From assembly GCA_030435675.1 (NCBI GenBank), contig CM059623.1, positions 708,012 to 772,011 on the forward strand: a stretch of DNA of 64,000 bases. The letters are read 5' to 3'. Positions 22,501 through 33,610 of this stretch are shown piece after piece. This DNA comes from Steinernema hermaphroditum (Eukaryota > Nematoda > Chromadorea > Rhabditida > Steinernematidae). The translations under genes and the position numbers were made by a program. The first letter of the stretch is position 1; every line of letters starts with the position of its first letter. The notes beneath the pieces are model-generated. The model made no database searches and had not been told where the DNA came from. It was given only the letters and a program-made list of their open reading frames with translations.

Positions 22501-25500
22501 AAAGGGCGCCACTTTTGGCAGCGCATGAAATTCAATTTTCCGGTCGATTAAGCAACATCATCACACTCTAACTTCCGGCCTTGTTGTTTGCCTTTTAATC
22601 GGTCACTTTAAGCTCTGATATTTCTCATCTTTCAGTTGCATATGCACCTTTAACTTCGGTACGCTTGCGAGTAATCACATTTAAGTTCAAAACCTCCCCC
22701 CATGGCTAAGAAGAGCCCTTTAATAAGACCCTTCTGCACCGAATCCAAGGATCGGTTCTGTCCTCCGGCTAATAACCGGTCAGAATGAAAAAAACAAAAA
22801 TTCCTAACGGAAATAGAACGTGAACTTTAGTCGATTTGGGAATGACGCATATTCGTAATGCCAAAATGTCATCATGAAGTAGTGGCGGAGGATATTTTGA
22901 TGCACAGTTCAAGGATCATTCCATCGGCCGTTAGCCAGAGAAATGACCTCATTTTCTGACGTAACTCCCTTGGCTTAATTTCAGTATTTCGTGCATGTAT
23001 ATGGCTATAAAGTACCCGTACCCAAGTGTGTCTCTTGTTTACCCATGTCCCCTAATAGTCATCCCTGAAACATCTCATTACTTCACCCATTATATGTATG
23101 TACTTTTATTGTTAACACCGAGCTGTCTCCTATGTATATGACAATCATTTGTGCCTTTCCAAGAGCAATGGAAAGGTCACAAGATAGTCAGAAATGGGTT
23201 ACATCCAAAAAGCCGATTGCTATGGACACCATATTCTCTGCGAAGGTTATGTGCTCACAGATTGACAGCAAAATTAAAAATTTCAGTAGGTGTGACCTGG
23301 GTAAACTAAGGTGAATGAACGTAAAGCTTGAAGTTTGAATGAATTTAAGTTCACAAATTGGAATCGACACTTTTGGATCGATATCGAAGGCATCGATATT
23401 GACGACTACGTCACATAATCATCACCCTTTACCGACAAAAACAGGGACATAAATTCTGTTTGTGTGTCGGCTTTGATGATACATAGCTCTAGGTTTCTTG
23501 TAGCGTCCCTTCCATAATGACCTTAGTGCCCAGTTCATAATAAGAAGGCTCCTCATCGCGTCACCAATAATTATGCAACCTTCGCTCTTTTGGTGCATCT
23601 CGAGTTCCACCCATCTCCCTCGCGGACGTTTGTTTCATTGAGCGTGAAAAGACGCAATTAGTATGTTGAATATCTTGGAGAGTGCGAAGACTATACGTAT
23701 GTGTTTTCTTGGCTGTTTCCCTGTGTGAAATGACTAAAAATGGAAATTCATTACTGGCATCTTTGAGAGTTTCCGTTGAGGGAACCAGAAATGGGGTCTG
23801 TTTTGGCATCGCTCTCAAAGGAACCGAGCATGCTTTTCCACCTTCCGTGGTTTTGTATTACGATGCGAAAAAGATATTTCTGGCGATTCCGCGGATGTAC
23901 TTCCACCTTTATGGCTTCTCCAAATAAACAGCGATAAGCCATTCTTACGTCACACCCTCCCGGCCCAAAAAGAAACTCATAAATAGTGGCGCCTCACTTT
24001 AGAGCCACTTTAGAGCTATCATGTGAGGAATGATACTCGTTGCCTTAAGTGCGTCTTATCACTTAACCCGTGTGACCTTCGCTTGCACGAGACTGACGAA
24101 AAAATGACGACACGTGAACAGTCTAGCGCGGACTGTGATGATGCTAATCGACAGACTTCTGTCACATTTTTTGACAATCTTACTTAACTCCTTCTTCGAG
24201 TCTTACTTCTCGTATCAAAGACGGCCAAGAACGACCGGTCAATAATCTTGTTTGGGGACCCTCAGAGACTTCCACCTACTCTTCGAATTCGATTCGTAGG
24301 CTTAGTATTACGCTTGGGACTGGCATCTGATTCCTGGACATTTGAGTACACAAATAAATGGTCGTCGATTGGACTACGGTTGAGATACACACCTATTAGC
24401 CTGTTCAATGGATTCCCAGGTCGAATTATCCAAGCCGCTCTGAACTGGTGAAATGTGCCCAGAGATGAGCTAGCCGTTCAGCCGATCCGTGAGCCGGTTG
24501 ACGGCTGAGCCCATCTCTGAATGAGACCGGAATTCAAGTACCCCGTACTCAATTGTCTCAACAACAGATTCTTCAACTCCTTTTGGCCGAATTATTTTCA
24601 CTACATTTCAATACGAAAAAACGAGTTGTAATAGCCTCTGTGCAGGGAGAAGATATCGCATGTGCTTAGGCTTAGGAAGCCTCTTCAAGAGCTTCTAGAC
24701 GCTTTCCATTGGGAGGATTACACTCTACTCAGTCAGTAGATCAGCGGGAGGCTGTTTCTGACCGATCTTCACTATCTTCGTTCCAGGGTTATCATGTTGC
24801 AGTTTATCTGGCCCAGCATGTACGTCTGATACTCTAGCGTCTTCTAGAACAGTGTGTAGTTAACCAGTCTAAAATGAAGTAGGAACAAACATAAAACAGA
24901 CGAAACCTACAGTACGCGCGTCTTACGGTCTTGAGTCGGCTTGGGTCAAGTCGAAAAAGAGATTTAAGTTTCCATTTCGAAGCCCTATACCAACAGAGCC
25001 ACAGCCTATTGAGCACGCTATCTCTGATCGCCAACATCAACATTACCATCGTTTTGTGCTGAGCCTTCGGAAAATGGTTCTTTTATGATTTCTTTTATGA
25101 TTCACGTTTTTACCACGACGCACGCCTATTTCTCCACGAACACTTCCAAAGCCAGTGTTCCATTTCTAGAAGATTAAGAATATGGTACCATATGGTGTCC
25201 TGACAAATGGTTTTCAAATGGATACACTATAAACAACCTGAAGGTGGCAAAACACCGTAGCCGATCGGCTCAAGGAAGTCCTACTAGGATGAGCGGATAA
25301 CGAATGAAGGCGGTTATAGCCATCATGCAAATAAGACTACCACTTTTGTGAGTCAAACTGGAGCACTTTTGGAATTCGTGCTGGGTGTGAGAAATTCCAT
25401 TTTTATCCTTCAAAAATGACAACCAAAAACAGCATTTTTCTCAAAAAGTTCCATTGTCCATGTCAACAACTCTTCAAAGATTATCTTCAAGGAGTTGGAA

Positions 25501-28184
25501 AATAAAAAGGTCGTTTGCTAATTATAGCCAAATCCCGTCTATGTCTCAAGGTGTCCGTTGAAGATCAAGCGCCAAAGTCGCGCCTTCTGTGCTTATCCGT
25601 GCCAGGACCCTCCTTTCCTGGGGTTTCCACCGCCAATTTCGTAGTTTCTCCGGTGAGATACATTTCGCAGTGGTTTGGAGCGAAAGACGTGGGCTGAAAG
25701 TGCGACAATTCGAGTTGGAGTTGGACTCTGATGCAAGAAGGCTCGCGGAAAACTCACACGGACTGAAGTCCAATTTTTGCTCCGTTCTCTTGTCATTTTT
25801 GATCCACGAGATTAAGGGTGGTATGGATGTTTTGTTGCTTAAATGTCTCTCTGCTCGTCACTTCCGCGGTACAATTCTCGTGAAAACCTTAAAAGTTCAC
25901 CATGCTGATCGCCTGTTTTCCCGATGACGCATGAGCTTTTGGCATCCCTTTGGAGAATTACTCTGGCGCCTAATGGAAACATCTCTTGTTTGTTTTCCCC
26001 TACATACGAATGAAATGGCAACCTTGTCGAGGGGTCGACTGGTTAGAGGCCTCATGCCTAATAACGAATAGCCGTTTCCTTATCCCAGCCACTTGACTTC
26101 CACTTACACTCCCACTCACCCAGAGAAAACGAAACAGAACCTGCCGCCAAGAGGTGTTTATTTTAACATTCGATAGGCGTGCCTGTGTCACTGCAAGGTG
26201 CTAGATGTCCCTGTTTCGGTCACCGATCGACCGATCGCTCCGGCTTCGGTCACTGCTGCAGACACTAGAGGCTCAAATAGGGGACCGTCTTAAGTCATCT
26301 TCAAAATCATGCAATGCCACACGTTTGTTCCATAGTCTTGTAGGCCATTTCTTTGCTTCCTGTGAGTGATGGTCAATGGCAAAACTGTTCAGTATCGCTT
26401 TAACATTCCAATGGAGGAGAAGTTAGGAAGCTCCATTAGTTCGACTACCAGATGAGCTGACCAACCAGGCCTCAGGACTGTTCATAAAAAGGATCGTTCA
26501 AACGTACTGTAGATATCATGTCTATTGGACCTCAGAGATCATCTATAATGCACTACATATTTTCCACTAAACGGCTTCAGGACTGTCCGATCATAATGAT
26601 CTAAACATGTAGCGCTGTGCCAAATTTTGGGACACTCCCATTTCAAAATTTACTCATTGTACGATCACGAGATGAGCTGACCAGATGACAAACGGTGCCC
26701 TGGAGAAAGTGTTACAATCCTGTTCCTACAATCCACTTTCAACTTTTGTTGCATGACCACTACTCTTATCTGAAGTTCATCGGAAACCCTGGAAAACGAC
26801 CATGGCCCCTTATCGACCACGTGCTGTTTCTGAAGTTCCCATCGGCAACACAGCACCTCCGGTCATCTCTTCTTCGCTCACGTGAACTCTTCGCGGCGCC
26901 GCTCGGCTCCACCACTCTCGATTAGCGATGTGCACTTGTGTGTCTCTGCTTTGGACCGAATGTATCACGCTAATCGCCATTAGCTAATGACTTCGAGGTC
27001 ATCTTCTTCTAATTGCCATGAGCACAAGATGATTGTGCTGGCTGTGTTTCCGCTTTTTGCAGATTTATTCAATTGAGAGCATTTGGATGATTACAGTTCT
27101 GCAAAAAATCTGTTTATCGCTCAGATTGGATAAGTTCAATTATTCTAACATCGAGAACAAGAGCAGAATTCCCATTTAGTCATTAGATATCCACATACCG
27201 ATTGTGTCCTTCTGTTAGAATGAGTCACTTCTCTTTGCCACAAAAGCAGAGAGAAACGAAAAACAGGATATACGAGTTAGTTTCCTTTGCCTAGATTCCA
27301 TGCCGCCTTGAAAACCGCCTTCTATTCTTGAGCTCTATTCCCCTAAATTCCGCCTTGGTATGAGTAAAAAATTGATGAAATGTAGCGAATCTTCGGCCAT
27401 TTGAGTAGGCCGGCGATGGTGATGAGTTTTCTGGTTAGGTGGATGGGACTACGGCTTCCTGGTGTACCTTCTGGGACAATCGTTGCGCCGAGAAAGACAG
27501 CCAAAAACGACCACTCACTCTACTCATTTCTGAGAGAGCGAGCGAACCGATCGCTACCGATACAAATGAAAAAAAAAACAAATGATTATTGGCTAGCCTG
27601 GTTGACGGATCGGCTTACTACCCAGTCGATCCCATCCATGTCCTCTAGTCAGTTTTCGAATCATTCTGCCTGTGGCTTGGTTTATAAGTGGGTGTAACCT
27701 GGTACCCAAAGTTAAGCCAAATAAACATGCTACACATGAGGTTGAAATTTAATTTGGTTGCTATCATATTATTTACAAAATTTAAACAGAAAAGGTCTCT
27801 AGTTTCTGGTTAGAGAACGTCCTTTTTGAGTGAATGAAGATCGCGTAGATGCTTTGAGAAGATCCTGGGCAAACGTCAATGAATCCGATCAGAGATCCAC
27901 TTGTTGCAAAGATCCCAGTGTACATCGTTCCATTTCATTGCTCAAAACAACCTCCATTTGTCTAATTAACACGTGAACCCCTCCCCACTTTTCCTTCACA
28001 CTTCCGCTGTGGCACCGTTCCAACAGTTCACATTTATCTGAAGACGTCAGTTATCTCCATCGGTCGCGTGTCATTTCTGTGTGTTTTACGGCTTAGCGCC
28101 ACCTGATAAGGCGCGTCCAGCGAGGGGCGGGCGTAGCGGGAGACTCGAAGGACGAATTTCAGTTGCGACTGCCGATGGCCGACG
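19593..28184. other. 8.6 kb gene-poor region with old repeats
   Basis: No exon with coding character on either strand. Visible structure: TTATCTTCCCGAATC shared with the 4.2 kb repeat (20558-20610); an imperfect palindrome at 24455-24522 (CAGAGATGAGCTAGCCG against CAGAGATGGGCTCAGCCG); repeat copy 2 at 27398-27570. Many short direct similarities suggest decayed transposons, but I could not delimit one. Confidence 0.55.
27398..27570. repeat. interspersed repeat, copy 2
   Basis: Matches the 4494-4700 copy in order: gap-rich CTACGGCTTCCTGGTGT, CTTCTGGGA, TCGTTGCGCC, AACGACCACTCACT, GAGAGAGCGAG, ACAAATGAAA. Confidence 0.6.
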
Positions 28185-31100
28185 ATGGACGTGTCGCAAC
28201 CGTTCGAAGTGCTCAAGCAGCAGTTCCTTCTCAATGTTTCCACTGACCCGAAGGTGAACTCGCGAAGGGCTCGCGCCTTCTTCAGAGCGTGCAGGGACCT
28301 CAGATCGTTCGTCGAAGTTCCGGGTGAGTTGTGAGTGGTAGTATCCTAGGGTGTTAAGTGACCCTCATCGAAAGGGCCCCAAAAGTCAATCCTTGCAATT
28401 GAGCGACATTTTAGAAATTTCGTTTTCCAGCCGCATTTTTCGGAATATTTTGGTTACAACTTGGAAATTACCCAAGCAGCCGTAGTCTTGCGGGCAGCAA
28501 GACAAAAGACTAATAGCCTAACTGTAAACCGTAATGGCGGTATACACACGAAAGGCCTAACGACTATTAAGGACATTATAGCCCCGACATCATAGATTCG
28601 CGCTCACTGAAGTTGCCCCACAACCTTACTTTGCTGCTGACTAAAAAGGAGCGAGTATCCTTGATTGAGTGGAGTCGGGCGGTAGTAGCTGGCTTCTTGG
28701 CCAGGTGGATTGAACTGCGGCAACCCTGGTCTTCCATGCCTTCTGGGACACGGGGCTATCATTTCTGGCAACAAAAAAACAGGAAAGGTTAAAAATATAA
28801 AAATTTTTTTATATAAAAAATTACAAATGGCGCAGTCATAAAAGTTTCTGGAGTGATAATCAATGATCACAGTTAAAAAGGTAAATTCATATAATAGACC
28901 AAAAAATGCACTGTAACCAAAAACCAAGAGTCATATTCGTCATGCCATCCAATCTTTTATAACAAAAAATGCATTTTCGAGTGATAATTACAGTTTAACT
29001 CTTGATATATTTCTTATTTCTCACATTCTTAGAACTCATCGAATTCCGAAAAGTGCCTCAGGCATTGTTTGTTTTCCTCTCTTTTACGTTTCTTGCAGCC
29101 ATAATCATAATCGATAAGTGTCATTATGGGCCAACTCGGCTCTGTGCAAGAATTGTACCCATGGTAGGGATCAAGAAGGTTTCAGATGCATGAATTCATA
29201 AAGTGAATAGGAAGCAGCTCGCCAGTGACCCAAATTATCTAGGCATATGGGTTTCGTTTTTTTTGCAGCTTCTCTTTCTATATTAACCGCTCAATGTGGC
29301 ATAATTTTGGTTACACTTTTGATTCTTGACCTTTTCCATCTTCGAACAAGCATAATAAACAACCATTGGAATAATTTATTGCACTTTTCTTAGAAAATCC
29401 AAGCAAGTCGGTGTCAAATCTATTACGAGAACTCTAGGCGATGTCTCTTTTCCTGCAATAGAGTCCATCCATTAACATCCAATACATTTCAGAGGGTCAC
29501 TGTCCATTCTACTTCGACAACATCGCCTGCTGGAATGCCACAGCTCCGGGAGAAACGGTCGTTATGCCCTGTGTCACTTGGGTCATCAACAATCCCATCC
29601 GAGGTAGAATTTTGGATCACTTTTGCAATGATGATACTTTGCACTTTCCCCGGATAATCGGCTCAAATTAGCTTAAGACACAAATCTCGATTTGTAATCG
29701 CCTTTGGCGGGCGCAGTTCCAAAGGCGAAAGTCTTTTGTTGCGATCGCCTTCCTTATCGACTCCGTCTGGTGCCTTCCGTCTTTTTTCGCACCATTTTGC
29801 CTATCTGTCGCTGAAGAAAAGCGATGTGACATCACATTGACTTGGAAGGAGACCAGTGTTCACATAGGTCGAAAGGTCAGCGATCCAAAATTATAGTTGT
29901 GGCCCAGCAGTAGGACCCACTAGGATCCGTAAGTGAAAATTATATGCAGATTTGCAGCCTTTATAGGCTCTTATAAAGCATAAATAATAATAAAAAGTAA
30001 CACGTTTCAAATCAAATACAAAGCGTGTCATCGTGACCGGCGGGTTTCGAACCCGGACTTGTCGTTTCATAAACTGAGATGCTAACCGTTCCACCACAAA
30101 GGAAGCTTTCCCAGAAATTCATGACCAAATCGCTCCTGTGGTCCAATGGATAGCGATTGTGCCCAGGAGACGGTCGGTCAGGGTTCGATACCAACCGCAG
30201 ATTATGTTTTTCAAATCCTTTTAAATTAAATTGTTGATTTTTCTAAACCTTCAGTTTGTTAATAAAAATTCGCATTTCTGTGATATTTTAACGTAGTACT
30301 AAAAATGTAGTAAAAAAGGATATAAAGAAAGCTCTCCAACCAGAACTTCGTAAAAGTTTGTTTCCTTTCCTCGAAAATATCGTTAAGCCATAACCCGAAG
30401 CTTTAGAACACACAGTATCTCTTCGCTGTCTACCCAACGGCACGTGGGATAACAGTGAATCGCTAACCGAGAAGTATGCCTACTGCGACAAGGGCGCCTA
30501 CGAGGAGATGCGCATGGAGAGTGTAAGATCAGAGTAGCTAACTTCTAGTAGCCTTACCTTTTAGCTCCTTCCGATCGCCTACAACATTCGAATCGCCGCC
30601 CTATTCGGCTATCTTCTCTCGGCTCTCTGTCTCACGCTCGCTATGTTCTTGTTCGTCTGGCTCAAGAAGCTCCACTGCCTGCGGAACCGCATCCATTTCA
30701 ATCTCTTCTTGGCACTTCTGCTGCGGATGCTCACCTGCAGCATTGAAGTCGCCGACTACATATTCTTCAACGTGATCGAACGATCGGAGCGATGTGATGT
30801 GGTGGGTCAACGCCGTCCAAAGAGCCGCGTAATATACCGTATCACTTCAGTCTATATCTGATCTCAACTTCTGGTGCAAAGCGTTCTCTTTCCTCTGGAA
30901 CTACTCGATCTTCGCGAGCTACGTGTGGATTTCCATAGAGGGCTACTATCTCTTCAGCATAATCTATCGGTCCGTCTTCAACGGAGACATATCATGCAAA
31001 CGTTTCATGCTCACTGGATGGGGTAACGCCTAAAATTGCCTAGAATTCCTTCAACCTTGACTTCCAGGAATTCCCCTGGTTTTCGTATCCATCTGGGCGT

Positions 31101-32284
31101 TCTTCATGCAACTCTACAGTAACAGCCCGTGCTGGATTCACTCGTGCAACCCCAATCTCGTCTGGCTCCTCAAGACTCCCCTCGGACTCTTCGCCATGGC
31201 TAACTTCTTCTTCACCATCTCGCTCTTCTGTCAACTCTACAAGAAGCTCTGTCTCGACGACCATCTCGACGGGCGGTACAAGTACACGAAACTCCTCAAG
31301 TCGACCATCTGCGTGCTGCTCTCCATGGGAGGCGCCTATTTTGTGATCGACATCGTCGTCTTCGCGACAAGTCCGGACGTTGTGACCAATATGCACATTC
31401 ACATGTTCTACGTCATCTACAATAGTCTAATTGTGAGTTATTTAAAAAAAAAAAACTCAAGTTTAACGAAAAAATGGAGTTTGCCAGAGAAGGTGTCGAA
31501 CCCGCATTGACCGTTTTCTGAACAGAATAGCTATCCATTGAACTACATGAGAGCCATTCCTAAGAATTTTTGAGAATTGGGTCTCGATGGCCGAGAGGTT
31601 AGGCGATTCGATTAGTAAACTGTCGACCAGGGTTCGAGCCCCGTCTTCTCTTTTTTTTTACGTTTGTGTCCACTTTCAGCTTCTTCTGGATCTCCTACTT
31701 TTTACTGAAAAATATCAAAGCCATCTTAAATACAAATTTGAATGACCCATTTTCAGAGCATCCTCATCGCGTATCTCTTCTGCTTCAACAACTCCGAGAT
31801 CAAACAGGCCCTGCAGAGCAAAAGACGGTTAGAGTTTTCGTCCTTCCTTTGAGTCCTCGTTACCGTAACCCAGTGTCCATGTCCGCAACTCCCCATTTCC
31901 CCAGCAATTTCCATATCGATCTCCTTCGTACAACTCTTCCTTTGTTCCGAGTAAATTATTTATTGACCACCACCTTTTTCTGTGTGCAGAGAGGAAAAGG
32001 GCTCAGGAGCGCCAACCTGCGCCCACACGCATCTTCTGGAACGTCTCGTCGTCGGATCGGCCTACAACGGATGCGCCGAGTGTCAAGTTGAGATGAAACT
32101 CATGGAGATGAACGAGGTGTCGCCCACCATCAGCGCCATGCTGGCCTCCGCCTGCGAGACGGTGTGCACTACGGTAGAGAACAGTGCGCACAACACGTTC
32201 ACGAAGCCGATATCGGTGCTGAGGCCGAGGGTGAGCCACTTGAGCTACTGTAGGGAGGCGGAGGAAGAAGATCTCGAAGTGTAA
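28185..32284 (+). CDS. class B (secretin-family) G protein-coupled receptor
   Basis: Eight exons: 28185-28323, 29493-29603, 30407-30522, 30565-30801, 30851-31022, 31068-31432, 31757-31827, 31990-32284; 501 residues. A hormone-receptor domain spans exons 1-3, with CRDL, GHCPFYFDNIACWNATAPG and C..NGTW..YAYC. Seven hydrophobic segments follow; RNRIHFNLF begins TM2, WCKAF and EGYYLF mark TM3 and its cytoplasmic end, and the last is followed by a tail with CxxC and a C-terminus of acidic residues. Family members bind peptide hormones and usually couple to cAMP signalling; nematode relatives are the seb and pdfr receptors, and I cannot choose among them. No signal peptide is evident after the ATG at 28185, so an upstream exon may exist, though an acceptor ends 23 nt before it. 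Introns 2 and 6 carry tRNA-like pairs. Confidence 0.9.
28667..28783. repeat. interspersed repeat, copy 3, in a GPCR intron
   Basis: In the first GPCR intron. Shares GAGTCGGGCGGT, CTTCTTGGC, CTGCGG..CCTGGT and GCCTTCTGGGA with the 4.5 kb copy. Confidence 0.55.
30038..30205. repeat. head-to-head tRNA-like pair 1 (GPCR intron 2)
   Basis: Left arm 30038-30108 on minus, right arm 30131-30205 on plus, 5' ends facing. Left arm has A-box-like TGGTGGAACGGTTAGCA and B box GGGTTCGAAACCC. Right arm has GGTCCAATGGATAGC, GGGTTCGATACC and then TTTTT. Acceptor stems and anticodon arms do not fold properly, so these are not standard tRNAs. Confidence 0.55.
31478..31653. repeat. head-to-head tRNA-like pair 2 (GPCR intron 6)
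   Basis: Left arm 31478-31556 on minus (GTTCAATGGATAGC and GGGTTCGACACC, then TTTTTT). Right arm 31578-31653 on plus (GGCCGAGAGGTTAGGC and GGGTTCGAGCCCC, then a run of T). Confidence 0.55.
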
Positions 32285-32299
32285 ATATGGAGTGATGTA

Positions 32300-32305
32300 A
32301 ATAAA
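32300..32305 (+). promoter_or_regulatory. poly(A) signal of the GPCR gene
   Basis: AATAAA 16 nt after the receptor stop codon. Confidence 0.65.
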
Positions 32306-32309
32306 AAGT

Positions 32310-33043
32310 TGACGTTTACGCCACTTTTCTGGTCTCAACACGAAAAGTCTTTTAGCTTAAACACTCTAAATTTCAAATGGAGAGCGTAATATGTACATGT
32401 TGTATTCAGATTTCTAGGCGCATGTCACTTAGGTTCTAGCAAGCGAGGCGAGCCTTATATTGGCTTTGCTTATGTCCTAGACCAAGGCTTGGCTTAAGAA
32501 TATGCCTAGATATTTAAGATTCCAGGCGATAGTCTAGTGGGCTAACATCCTGTCTTGGCTAGGCTCCGGCTTAGGCTCATAGCTATTGATTTTATGTGAG
32601 CGCAAATAGCGAGCCCTATAGTCTTGTTCCCGCAAAATTTGAGCGGCCATGGGCACTATAGGAATATTAAAAAACTTTTCAAAGTGTTCATGGGTGCTTC
32701 CTAGAGTTCCTAGATTCCCGCTTGGAAGACCATGAAGATACCAGATGCTCTTTAAATATACAGTGGTTTGGGAATCGCGAATTTTTAGTATACCTGGAGT
32801 GCGCATGGACAGGTAATATTTTGCTGAAACATTGTTTCAGTGAACATTGTTCACTGAAGCAATGTTCACTTGTTACAAGAATTTTGAAAAATACAATTAC
32901 GAAATAGCACGAAATTCAAGGTTAAGTATTTGATATGGCAAGATAAACTCAAACTCATAGATAGAAATCTAGGGCACAGAAATGTTTAAGAGTTCAGTTT
33001 AAAAGGCTATTCGTGGTGAGACCAGAAAAGTGGCGCAAATGTC
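32310..33043. repeat. foldback structure with about 33-bp inverted arms
   Basis: The reverse complement of 32310-32342 nearly matches 33011-33043 (TGAGACCAGAAAAGTGGCG is common to both). The right arm runs into reiterated GTGGCGCAAA units (33031, about 33060, 33076, 33092). The interior is AT-rich with no gene seen, resembling a non-autonomous foldback element just after the GPCR poly(A) signal. Confidence 0.5.
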
Positions 33044-33610
33044 AGTGGCTCGAAGAAAAAGTGGCGCAAAAAACGTGGCGCAAAAACAAGTGGCGCAAAT
33101 GTCCCAGTACCAAAGTAAGTTATAACCGGCTGATGAATGACGCTACTAACCTCCCTAGCAAGGAGGGAGAATATAGAGACCTGTGCGGGGCCGTTGCGGC
33201 CCTGCTGACCCTGAGGTTCAGGGAAGCGGGGCCTGAATGGTTCCGGCTCTTCCCGGTCTACATAGTCCTCTGGTTGGCGCATTTTTCGATTGTAATGCAA
33301 CCTCATCACCGTCTTTTGTTTTACCATCATCTTGTGAAATTCTCACTAGAGCGTTGTCCCCATCCATGTTGATATGTGTGACTTTACATACTGTACGTCT
33401 AATAAAAGAATGATCTGATCCTTCGAGACTTTCACGACTTTATTTCGCGAATAAAAGGCTACGCCTTGCGCGACACCGAAAATAGACAAACAAAGGAAGC
33501 GTCTATAGGAACAACACGAATGGCTTTCTACCTTCGAAACAAAAATTTATATGTGAGAACGTGAAAATGAAACAAATTTGTACAATTGCAGAACCCTCAA
33601 ACATAACCAT
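33044..33610. repeat. repeat fragment, also present at 39.1 kb
   Basis: 33269-33390 resembles 39142-39260 (TAGTCCTCTGGT, TTCGATTGT/TTTGATTGT, AACCTCATCACCGTC, TTTTGTTT, GTTGTC, GATATTGAT-like). No gene is seen. A TTTATT at 33440-33445 could be the poly(A) signal of the minus-strand MATH-BTB gene. Confidence 0.45.

Noticed and set aside
28441..28480. AATTACCCAAG, part of the nematode SL1 leader
   Set aside because: Only 11 bases match; the flanks, donor and Sm site of an SL RNA gene are missing.
30038..30108. Ordinary tRNA gene on the minus strand
   Set aside because: B box and T stem are good, but the 7-bp acceptor stem and the anticodon stem do not form.
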